From the NCBI GenBank assembly GCA_944377305.1, contig CALWEL010000007.1, forward strand, positions 1-63,778: a stretch of 63,778 bases of DNA, given 5' to 3'. Origin of the DNA: an uncultured Clostridia bacterium (GTDB lineage Bacteria; Bacillota; Clostridia; Christensenellales; UBA1242). The notes beneath the pieces are model-generated. The model was not told the origin of the DNA and searched no databases. It saw only the letters and a program-made list of their open reading frames with translations. A program made the position numbers and the translations under genes. This document shows, in pieces, positions 16,352 through 25,900 of this stretch (its first letter is position 1; each line of letters opens with the position of its first letter).

Positions 16352-18724
16352 ATGAAAGTTTTATTATCGTGGATAAATGATTATGTAGATACGAGCAATA
16401 TAGAATTAAAAACCCTTACAAAAGGGCTCACAGATGCCGGATTTGAAGTGGAGGAAGTGATTGACAAGGCTAAAGGATTAGACAAAGTGGTAGTTGCAAA
16501 AATTACCGACATTCGTCCGCACCCAAACGCTGATAAACTCGTGATTTGTTCGGCTGACTATGGTTTCGGCAAGACTGAGATCGTGACTCACGCTACGAAT
16601 ATGAAAACGGGCGACCTTGTGCCACTTGCTTTGGTCGGCGCACACCTCCCGAATGGTGCAGAAATTAAAACTGGAAATCTGCGCGGAGTTGAGAGTAATG
16701 GTATGTTCTGCGCGGGCGAAGAACTAGGTATCGACAACTCTATCTACCCCAATGCCGAAGTGGACGGCTTACTTATACTGGAAAGGGGATTGAAGCTGGG
16801 CACACCTATTGCTGAAGTGCTGAAACTCAACGAAATAGTGCTAGATATCAATGTGTTGCCAAACCGAGCAGATTGCAACTCTATATATGGCATCGCAAAA
16901 GAAATTAGTGCAATATTTTCTTTGCCAATAAAACCTCTTGATTTATCATACAAGACTAATTCAAACAAAAAAATTGATGTAGAAATCTTGGACTACAATC
17001 TTTGCCCTAGATATGAGGCGACCGTGATAGAAGATGTAAAAAATGGAAGTTCTCCTGATTGGATACAGAGAAGACTAAAGTTGCTTGACCACTCTCCTCA
17101 CTCTTTGTTCGTGGATATCACAAATTATGTATTGTTGGAAGTCGGTCAGCCTATGCACGCATTCGATTTGTCTAAAATTGATGGTGAAAAAATCATTGTA
17201 AGGAGAGCAAAGCAAAACGAAAAATTATTAGCACTTGATAACAATGAATATATACTAGACGAAAATAATCTTGTGATTGCAAATGCTGTTGAACCTATGG
17301 TCATCGCAGGAATTATGGGTGGAATACAGAGCGGAACATACCCTGACACCAAAAATGTTTTGCTAGAATCTGCTAATTTCCATTTTGCAAACATCAGACG
17401 CTCCTCACACTCTCTTGGACTCGGCAGTGACAGTTCAATTAGATATTCTAAGGGGGTCAATATTGGTAATACCGAAATAGGTATGAAACGTGCATTAAAT
17501 ATTATCTCAAATTTAGATGCGGGCAAAATTTCAAGGGTGACAATTGACAAAAACGCAGGACTGCCAAAACCAAGGACTGTACAAAGCAATGTGCAAAACA
17601 TCAACAACAGACTAGGACTAAATATTGATAAGTCGTTGATGATTGAGATATTGAATAGATTGGGGATTAATACGATTGCTAGTGGAGAAAATCTCATTAG
17701 CACAATTCCTGAAGAACGAACAGATATTGAACGCGAGTGCGATATATGCGAAGAAGTAGGTAGAATCTATGGTTTGGACAAAATCAGCATAGACGACAGC
17801 ACCGCGACAGATTTCTCCACTGTGGGCGAACTAACTATTGAGCAAAAAAATATCAATCGGCTAAAAATTGCCAGTGCGATGTATGGATACAACGAAACCT
17901 TTACCTGGCAATTTGGCAGTCCAAAGCTTATTGCTTCCGCTCTTATGGACGAAAATGAGCATATCAAGATCGCCAATCCTATAGGTCAAGATTATAGCAT
18001 AATGCGTAGAAGCCTAATCCCTAATATGCTCAATACAATTTCATTTAATCTCAAGCAAGGAAATAAAGATTTGAAATTGTTTGAATTGGCTCGCGTGTTT
18101 ATCCCTAAGCAACTCCCTATCACTGAACTTCCTGACGAACACAACAATTTATGTATAAGCCTCACTGGCGAATATGATTTTTATAAACTCAAAAATGATT
18201 TGAACAAAATTTTAGCAAACATTGGTATAAATTTGGAATACCGTGCTAGCCAACATAAACAGATGCATCCTGGTATCTCAGCAGATATCTATTTATACAA
18301 TCGCCCAATTGGCGTAATTGGCGAAATCCATCCTCAAGTCAGAAAGAATTTTGAAATTGCTCAAAAAGTATTTATTGCAGAAGTGAATCTAACGAACGTC
18401 ATCACAAGACAAAATGATAGACATACTGGAAATGCACCAGAAAAATTACCACACATCATTCGCGATTTGGCAATTGTGGTAGACAAAGATGTCCCGGCTA
18501 GTAAGATCGTTGAGACAGCATTGAAGGCGGACAAACAAAATATTGCAAGTTGCAAAATATTTGATGTCTATATGTCAGACAGTCTTGGTAAGGACAAAAA
18601 GAGCATTGCCCTAACGTTCTCGATTCGTCAGGGTGAAAAACCTCTTAGTGAAAATGAAATCGCTCCGATCGTAAATAAAGTGCTAGAAGCTGAAACCAAA
18701 ATATTAAATGCAAAATTAAGATAA
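16352..18724 (+). CDS. pheT: Phenylalanyl-tRNA synthetase beta chain
   Basis: 790 residues, full length. The N-terminal EMAP-type tRNA-binding domain (about residues 40-150), B3/B4 editing region, B5 (about 400-470), catalytic-like core and C-terminal FDX-ACB anticodon-binding domain (about 695-790, LPHIIRDLAIVVDKDVPAS) are all present. The start has AAAGGAG. It forms the heterotetramer with PheS and edits mis-charged Tyr-tRNA-Phe. Separated from pheS by 243 bp that hold the repeat relic, whereas most genomes have the pair nearly adjacent. Confidence 0.97.
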   Translation: MKVLLSWINDYVDTSNIELKTLTKGLTDAGFEVEEVIDKAKGLDKVVVAKITDIRPHPNADKLVICSADYGFGKTEIVTHATNMKTGDLVPLALVGAHLPNGAEIKTGNLRGVESNGMFCAGEELGIDNSIYPNAEVDGLLILERGLKLGTPIAEVLKLNEIVLDINVLPNRADCNSIYGIAKEISAIFSLPIKPLDLSYKTNSNKKIDVEILDYNLCPRYEATVIEDVKNGSSPDWIQRRLKLLDHSPHSLFVDITNYVLLEVGQPMHAFDLSKIDGEKIIVRRAKQNEKLLALDNNEYILDENNLVIANAVEPMVIAGIMGGIQSGTYPDTKNVLLESANFHFANIRRSSHSLGLGSDSSIRYSKGVNIGNTEIGMKRALNIISNLDAGKISRVTIDKNAGLPKPRTVQSNVQNINNRLGLNIDKSLMIEILNRLGINTIASGENLISTIPEERTDIERECDICEEVGRIYGLDKISIDDSTATDFSTVGELTIEQKNINRLKIASAMYGYNETFTWQFGSPKLIASALMDENEHIKIANPIGQDYSIMRRSLIPNMLNTISFNLKQGNKDLKLFELARVFIPKQLPITELPDEHNNLCISLTGEYDFYKLKNDLNKILANIGINLEYRASQHKQMHPGISADIYLYNRPIGVIGEIHPQVRKNFEIAQKVFIAEVNLTNVITRQNDRHTGNAPEKLPHIIRDLAIVVDKDVPASKIVETALKADKQNIASCKIFDVYMSDSLGKDKKSIALTFSIRQGEKPLSENEIAPIVNKVLEAETKILNAKLR

Positions 18725-19081
18725 ATTAAATATTAAATTTTAATAATCAATAAACAATTATATAAAATATTTTTATAAAATAAGAATTTTATAATAAAAT
18801 ATTTTGTTATATGAATATCTATTAAAAATGTTGAAAAAAAACTGAAAATGCGAAAATTTTAATAAAAATTCGCATTTTTTATTGAAATATTTAATATTTC
18901 ATAATTTTTGTTTAATGGAAAATAGATGTATTTTAAATTTATATCAAATATTTTATTTATTAATTTTTTATTAATATATTTTATTAATTAATTTATATTT
19001 AAGTTTTATAATTTCCAAATTTAAAAGTTATATTATTAAAATTAATATTTTTAACAATTTTAATTTATTCATCATTTCAAA
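18725..19081. other. Intergenic, very A/T-rich, between convergent pheT and gerAC-like
   Basis: Contains the pheST terminator at 18845-18882. Otherwise nearly pure A/T with no further gene or RNA recognised. Confidence 0.6.
18845..18882 (+). terminator. Terminator of pheS-pheT
   Basis: AAAATGCGAA (18845-18854) pairs with TTCGCATTTT (18869-18878), followed by more T. Confidence 0.85.
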
Positions 19082-20350
19082 TTAATTTTCACTTTTTACT
19101 TTTATTTCTATTTGATATTCAATTCCGTCTAAATAATTTTCGCCCATATTATCGAGATATTTTTCAAACTTTTTGTTCTCAAGTGCATAAAAGTGTTTAT
19201 AGATTCCCAAGAGATCTACTTTATTGTCTTGGCAATACTTTATGATCTCGCGCATATCCGTTTCCATTTTTTCTTTGATTTTTTCAATCAAAGCATTAGT
19301 TAAAAAATCTTGATTTCGTCTAAGTAGTCGTTCGCTAGGATTTTCTTCTATTACTTCATCGATATATACCGTTAGTGACACATCGGTTTTGTAAATAGGA
19401 GTATTAGCTTTAAAAGTCGGCTTTATAGATATATCTTTTTTCAAAATGTTTACAACCACTTTCGCATCATTATATATATGATCGGTCACACTTTCCACTA
19501 CGACAGTACCTTTTTGTGCATCATTGACAAATATGTTTGCCTTCTTCACTTCATCTAAAGTCATATCTAGATAATGTTTTCCCTGTTTGAACAGACTGAC
19601 AGTACCATCGTTCATTATGTACTTTTTATTTTCTCCGCCACTGCCTGTACTATTCATATCTGAGTTCGAGGCTCCCGAACTTCCAGCATCCGCTCCAGCT
19701 ACTTCAATCGCATTAAATTCTTCACTGGTACCAAGTTTAACTTTCGACATTAATCCTAGAGATATTGGACTATAATAACCTATATAAAAAGTTTCAATAT
19801 TGCTATCTTGTGTTAGTATATATTGTTTGTCAAAGCTCACTATCCTATCGAGTCGTAAAGTTTTTTCAAGATTCAGATTTGCCACGGCCTGCGTAAAGTC
19901 CACAATATCACCAGTAAAGGACACAAGCACCGCATTTCTACCTACTTTTTTTGTCCTAGTCATATAATCTAACACTTGCATTACCCCTTCTGTGCAAATA
20001 TTTTCTCCAAGTGCCATAATTTTGCACTGAGCAAAACCCATCTCTTTGCCTATAGCTAGGGAAACACTATCAACAGCATAGCCCAATGTATCTCCTTGTC
20101 CAGAATATACTTGAAAGTTAGCCTTTTTGTCCTGCGAAGGAGTCAACACCGTGGCTGCAACTTTTATTTGATCTTCTACTTTGTCTACGCACAACATAGT
20201 CACTATGGCTTGAGTCTGACTCATTGCAGATTTGTTGAATGTTGGCACTGTAAAAACAAGGATCAATATTGACAGCCATAGTACCAATTTTTTGGGACTA
20301 AATATTGACTTCAATTTCTTTTTTATCTCTGTTTTTTTCTTTTCTTTCAT
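19082..20350 (-). CDS. Ger(x)C-type spore germination protein lacking a lipobox
   Basis: 422 residues. Homologous pattern to GerAC/GerBC (about residues 45-220 N-terminal domain, Ser/Gly-rich linker at ~215-235, then GTVSLFKQGKHYLDM and a C-terminal domain). GerC subunits are normally lipoproteins on the spore inner membrane, but here the N-terminal hydrophobic segment (VLWLSILILVFTVPTF) has no cysteine after it; an uncleaved anchor is likely. Start ATG has GAGGG and lies 53 bp inside gerAB. Last gene of a gerA-type operon. Confidence 0.85.
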   Translation of the reverse strand: MKEKKKTEIKKKLKSIFSPKKLVLWLSILILVFTVPTFNKSAMSQTQAIVTMLCVDKVEDQIKVAATVLTPSQDKKANFQVYSGQGDTLGYAVDSVSLAIGKEMGFAQCKIMALGENICTEGVMQVLDYMTRTKKVGRNAVLVSFTGDIVDFTQAVANLNLEKTLRLDRIVSFDKQYILTQDSNIETFYIGYYSPISLGLMSKVKLGTSEEFNAIEVAGADAGSSGASNSDMNSTGSGGENKKYIMNDGTVSLFKQGKHYLDMTLDEVKKANIFVNDAQKGTVVVESVTDHIYNDAKVVVNILKKDISIKPTFKANTPIYKTDVSLTVYIDEVIEENPSERLLRRNQDFLTNALIEKIKEKMETDMREIIKYCQDNKVDLLGIYKHFYALENKKFEKYLDNMGENYLDGIEYQIEIKVKSEN

Positions 20351-21452
20351 CTTTTACCCTCTCTATTTTATATTTGTTTCGTTTTGTTTTATTTTTAATT
20401 GCATAAACAATCTCTAAAATAATAGGCAAAATATATTGCGCTATCAATGTGACTATTGAGGCGAAAGAACTGAAGAATATTCGTTCCATTCTAACAGTGT
20501 TTTCACCTATAAAACTCCACATAAACAAATATAAGATGACTATTATAATAGGAAGAATATTCCCTTTGATATCAAATAAAAATTTTAATGCTTGCGCAAG
20601 ACAATATGAATACAACGCCAATTGCACTGCCTGAGCCACTATCCACATCGACACTACCAGCCAAGATAGTTCATTTATGGCTGAATATGTGCTAGAGAAT
20701 TGGCTAATATCACTGATACAATAATTGTGTGTAGGACTTGTAATTTCAAATAATCCATAAAATACAAAATATAATAATTGCACAATAAGTATTGCAAAAA
20801 TTACGTATTTAATCATTTTTGATTTCTTTTCTGAACGAAAATCCACAAACCCAAACAACATAAATAAAAATGTTGCAGATCCAAACCAACTGAGATGTAT
20901 GTATGCACTATTAAATAATGGCTGCACTCCGTCTTTGAAAAACGGCAAAAATGACAAAAGATCAATGCCTGAAAGAGCTTTCAATGCAATGTAGATCAAA
21001 CCTATTACAATCGCCCAACACACCATTTCGCTCACTCGGGCAATGTTGCGCACTCCTTTATACACCATAAAACCAATCAATATCATAAGAGGGAGCACGA
21101 ATACAAACCAACTATATTCTGAATATAAATTCTCTACCACAAAGAATTCTAATCCTTTAGAAATATTTCCTACAACCAGCGCATATTTTAAAATTAACAA
21201 GATTAAAATTATTTTTGTAAGCATAGTCCCTAAACAATTTTTCATAAATTCATATATGTTTTTTTCTCCGCTTTTTTTCATAAGATCCAAAATGACGAAT
21301 ACGTACAATCCGTCAATTATCATCAATGCGAGAGAAACAAACATACTCATATTTTTGCTTTCTAAATAAAGCAAACTTGGAAGTGCCAAAAATTTAAGAG
21401 CAATGAAACTCATAAAGGTTATAATTGATAGTTGCCTATAATTGATCTTCAT
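20298..21452 (-). CDS. GerAB-family spore germination permease
   Basis: 384 residues, about ten membrane helices, APC-superfamily endospore germination permease, the germinant-binding subunit in the spore inner membrane. Typical stretches: QLSIITFMSFIALKFLALPS at the start and FGFVDFRSEKKSKMIKYVIF mid-protein. A basic, charged C-terminal tail overlaps the next gene by 53 bp, a long overlap implying coupled translation. AGGAGA precedes the start, and the gerAA stop is 1 bp upstream. Confidence 0.92.
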   Translation of the reverse strand: MKINYRQLSIITFMSFIALKFLALPSLLYLESKNMSMFVSLALMIIDGLYVFVILDLMKKSGEKNIYEFMKNCLGTMLTKIILILLILKYALVVGNISKGLEFFVVENLYSEYSWFVFVLPLMILIGFMVYKGVRNIARVSEMVCWAIVIGLIYIALKALSGIDLLSFLPFFKDGVQPLFNSAYIHLSWFGSATFLFMLFGFVDFRSEKKSKMIKYVIFAILIVQLLYFVFYGLFEITSPTHNYCISDISQFSSTYSAINELSWLVVSMWIVAQAVQLALYSYCLAQALKFLFDIKGNILPIIIVILYLFMWSFIGENTVRMERIFFSSFASIVTLIAQYILPIILEIVYAIKNKTKRNKYKIERVKDERKEKNRDKKEIEVNI

Positions 21453-21453
21453 A

Positions 21454-22896
21454 CTATCTCCTATTGTTATTTTCCTTATTATTAGATATTGATCTCGGAC
21501 GTTTTTTCATCTCATCAATCGTCTTTCGCATATACGAATCTTTTTGATCTTCTTCAATATACGGCGCAGTTGGTGCTAGATAGGCTGATTTGTAACTATC
21601 AAAATTGGACAAATATGAGAGAATAAATACACAAAACAGTAAAATGCCATAAATCCCAAGAGTTGCACCTATCACAACACCAAGCAATCGCAAAATACTA
21701 AATTGAGAAGCTTGTCCAGGAATTATATAAAACGTGATACCCGACAATGCTACAATCATTACAGCAGGAGGACTCACTAGCCCCGCATTGACTGCGGTCT
21801 CACCTAATATCAATGCACCTACAATAGACATAGCCATACCGAAATATTGAGGCATCCTGATATTGGCTTCATACAAGATTTCAAAGAGTAATATAACAAA
21901 TAAAATTTCAATAAATGGCGAAAATGGTATGCCTTGAGTACTATTCATAATGGTGATTAAAAATTCGGTTGGCAAAATCTTATAATGATACAATTCAAGT
22001 GCGATATAAACGCCAGGAAGTAACACAGCCAAAATAACGCCCACAAGTCTTAAAGCGCGAACAAACGTAACCCTAATCGGTTGAGTATAATAATCATCAC
22101 TGTTTTGCAAATCTTCTAGCAAAATAAACGGTAATGTCAGCACTATTGGACTACCATCTACTATGATACCTATCCTGCCCTCAAGCATTTTGCCTACTAA
22201 TATATCTGGTTTTTCTGTATCTCCGACCTGTTTAAACAATGAATTTTTATTTCTCTGTAAATATGAAACCAAATAATGACTATCTATCACACCATCAATT
22301 TTGATAGAATTTAGCCTTTTCAACACATCTTTTACAACTTCTTTGTCCGCGATAGAATCATAATATACTACGGCGATTTGAGTCTTGGTCATCTTGCCTA
22401 ATTCCAGCATTTTAACCACAAAATCATCTGATTTTACACGCTTTCGTATAAGTGCTAAATTATACTTTAAACTTTCTGTAAATCCCTCGCGCGGACCTTT
22501 GATCACAACACTTGTAGGAGGCTCTGCTACTGCGCGAACTGTGATTTTTTCAATGTCACAGCCCAATATCTTTTCCGCACAATCTACTAAAATCAGAGTA
22601 TTGCCTGCTAGCATTTTGTCCACCGCAGATTGTAGGTCTGTAAAGATAGTCACTTCTTGATTGGCTAACACTTTATCATACAGAATATCTACTATATCTT
22701 TTCCTTTTATTTCATCTGAAAAATTAATAAGAGGATATATTAGAGTATTATTCAATAATTCATTGTCCGTGATAGGTGCTATGTAGCACAATGAAATCTG
22801 CGTGCCAAAAAACTGCACGGTTCGGGATTTGACATCTCCGCTATCGTGCAGTTTCCTTTTTATTTCATTTAATGTTTTCACTGCATCAACTTTCAT
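21454..22896 (-). CDS. GerAA-family spore germination protein
   Basis: 480 residues. GerA family: hydrophilic N-terminal domain (~1-270, with DILVGKMLEGRIGIIVDGSP) and about five C-terminal membrane helices (~275-450, GAVVNAG-type region ILGETAVNAGLVSPPAVMIV). Forms an oligomeric nutrient-gated channel with the GerAB/GerAC subunits. No clear Shine-Dalgarno. It begins 34 bp after the stop of the large lipoprotein gene on the same strand, so co-transcription or a forespore promoter inside the lipoprotein 3' end are both possible. Confidence 0.93.
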   Translation of the reverse strand: MKVDAVKTLNEIKRKLHDSGDVKSRTVQFFGTQISLCYIAPITDNELLNNTLIYPLINFSDEIKGKDIVDILYDKVLANQEVTIFTDLQSAVDKMLAGNTLILVDCAEKILGCDIEKITVRAVAEPPTSVVIKGPREGFTESLKYNLALIRKRVKSDDFVVKMLELGKMTKTQIAVVYYDSIADKEVVKDVLKRLNSIKIDGVIDSHYLVSYLQRNKNSLFKQVGDTEKPDILVGKMLEGRIGIIVDGSPIVLTLPFILLEDLQNSDDYYTQPIRVTFVRALRLVGVILAVLLPGVYIALELYHYKILPTEFLITIMNSTQGIPFSPFIEILFVILLFEILYEANIRMPQYFGMAMSIVGALILGETAVNAGLVSPPAVMIVALSGITFYIIPGQASQFSILRLLGVVIGATLGIYGILLFCVFILSYLSNFDSYKSAYLAPTAPYIEEDQKDSYMRKTIDEMKKRPRSISNNKENNNRR

Positions 22897-22930
22897 TAAA
22901 TCTAGTTTAACTAATCATTGATTTTTTATA

Positions 22931-25900
22931 CTAATTAAATTCAAGAGTGAACACATAAGTAGTAACTAAATTGGAAGTATCTTGAACGTAATGAACTCGA
23001 GCCTGAGCATATTCGCTAATGCTATTACAATAATAAGTGTTGATTGTCGTAAGAATTTCTGCAATAGTTGCATTTTGTGGGAGCGTTCCGCCACCCATTG
23101 CCGAATTGTCCACTTTGAATTCAAAAGTGCTTCTATGCGTCGATGTATTCACATCTAATTGCAAATATTTTGCATACATTATTGCATTCATAACATACGC
23201 CTGCAATTGGCTATACTCTGAAGTCATTGCATACAACTGATACAGGTTTTGTGTATTGGCTTCAAATTTCTTGCTGTATACAAAATCTGCAATATTGCTT
23301 CCTAAATTATCAGACGGAGCGATTGAATACAACTGATCTACTGTCATATTGAAACTAGAATTTGCATAATAATCATAATTCGTTGTAGCAGAAGGATAAC
23401 TGATTAATTCATTTTCTTCAACCCTCAAACTAGAATTCAAGAAAGAATCTGTAACAAGAAAATATAGATGAGAGCTATAGTTATAGCATTCTGATGAATT
23501 GTAAGCAATGAATCTATTGTCTGAGTATGTAATGTCGACTGAATACCACGCACGATTTTCTTCATCCGAACTAGTAGCAATATAAACTTTGTTCCAAGTA
23601 TGAGCAATTGTGTTCGTCCTACTGCCTATCGAATCTAGTGAATAAGTAAATGTACCATTCACTTTCCTTGACTCAATCCCTTCAATACCGCATAATAATG
23701 TGAATGCTTTGGCAAATGATTCACTAGTGGCATTTCGATTACCTAAATAAAATTCGCCATCATATCCGCCAACATTAGAATTGTACAGATCCAAGAAAAT
23801 CCCTTCTAAATAATATTCTTTTCTATTGCCATAATCGGCCAACGTTCCCTCAATCGTATTATCTCCTGACAAAATTCTATTTGAATAATAATTTAAATTA
23901 TACGCATATTCTAGCCAATCGAATATCGCACTGACTTTTTCAATCTCGGTCATATTGTTGTTGATGATCGCTCGTAATACATCCTTTGCATTCTCATACA
24001 CAATGCTTGCCATAGAATTGTCATCTACAAAATTTGGTTTTCTACCATATTGCACTGCCATAACTAATTGTTCTGTGGTGGCAACATTCATCTCTGGAAG
24101 ACTGTCTATTGCAAATAGTGAACTATCACTTCGTCTTGAATATAAATCCAAATATTCATAATTGTTTGTATAATCAGTAGCAATCTGTATAAAGTTCGTA
24201 TCCGTATCTATTTTCTCCACATCAAGCGCATTTTCGTAGTACAATCTAAATATTTGATCATTCTCTTCGCGTGAAATTTCAAAATTTGAGAGTACCGCCA
24301 TTTCTGGATATATTGATAACAATGATCTAGCGACATATCCAAACAACGCACCATCTGTACCTGAAGTGACAAGACTTTGCCACGTACCATCGCTTCCAAA
24401 ATTATAGATCTTGCTGTTCGTGGCTTCATCTGCCAATCTAATAATTGCTTCGTGAACGGACTCTTCCTCTTGCAACTCTAAGTATATGCCCAAATTCAAA
24501 TCGGGATCTATTCCAAATAAATAATGATACCACAATAAATAAGTTAAATCTACAACATTCTCTATTGAAAAATCATATTCTTCACCATACATATATACAC
24601 TATAACGTTTAAAATCAAACGGCTCGCTATATGTGTAATACAAATAAACTTCTTCACTAAACGGGCTAGATGTGTATTCGACTGCATTTTCGCTAGTAAC
24701 ATCGACAACCGCTTTGATTGACACCGCATAATTTCCTTCCAATGTGATACTAGGATTGATATTGTATTGTGTAGTATTGTATGCTTTATACTCTACACTA
24801 ACGCCTGTCGTGTCTGTCACTTTGATTACATAATAGTCAGCGTTGTCATCACCCACCCATTGTACTAAATAAGAATCTTCAGATTGATTCTGGAAATTGA
24901 TTTCACTAGGAGTCAGTAGAGTCGTTAGCTTATTTAGCACACCATAAGTCTGCGACTCTATAGAATCTCCATAAAAACTATCTTTTCCCGCCAGAGCCGT
25001 AACATATATATAATATTCGCCAGCTTGGGTCACGTAATCTGTAATATCTGTAGATTGCACCACTTCAAACGGATTGATCAATCCTATATCATATAGATAA
25101 TCGGTATATCCTCCATCATTTAATTTGACAATCCTGACTCTATATGAATCTGCATTATCTTGAATATCAAATGAGAGCGTGTACCTGCCATCATTTTCAG
25201 TAATACGAATGTTCGTAACCTCATTTAACTGCATTGACAAAATATAATCATACGAATTGTAGTTGCTAGCCTTTATATTCTCATCGCTATTAGGATTTGA
25301 GAGTGCACGCACCATAATTGTATAACTATTGGCACTAGACAAATAGTTCGTAATGTTGATCTCATATAGATCCGTAGTTCCGTCACTGGAGACATTAATT
25401 GTATTGAAATTGACCATCACCTCATAACTATATGCGTACTCTACTCCATAGAAAGATAAATAGTAATTGGTGATTCCGTTTTCAACTTTTTTAACAATAG
25501 GAGTTAAGTTGCCTCTGTCATCTTGCAAAAACTGCGGCATGTCCAATACTCGCGTATGTGATATTGAAAGTGTCCCATATTCTGTGAGATCGCTATTTGA
25601 ATATTCACTATATTGTGAAGCCACTGCTTGAATCTGAACATAATAATTTCGATACTGACCTTGTTTTATCACATATTGAGATAAATCAATCGTGGTAGAC
25701 GTAAATGTCTCTTGAACCCTCACAGGTTCTCCGCTATCTCCTGCGCTTAAATATATATAATATCCGATTGCGTTGTCTACCCCAGTGAATGTTAATATAT
25801 ATGGATTGCTCGTCTGAAATCCCTGTCCTTCTTCAATTGTTGGAGTGGCTAATTTTTTTGAATAATTTATTCGCTGAGCGATTGTTTTAGGAGAATAATT

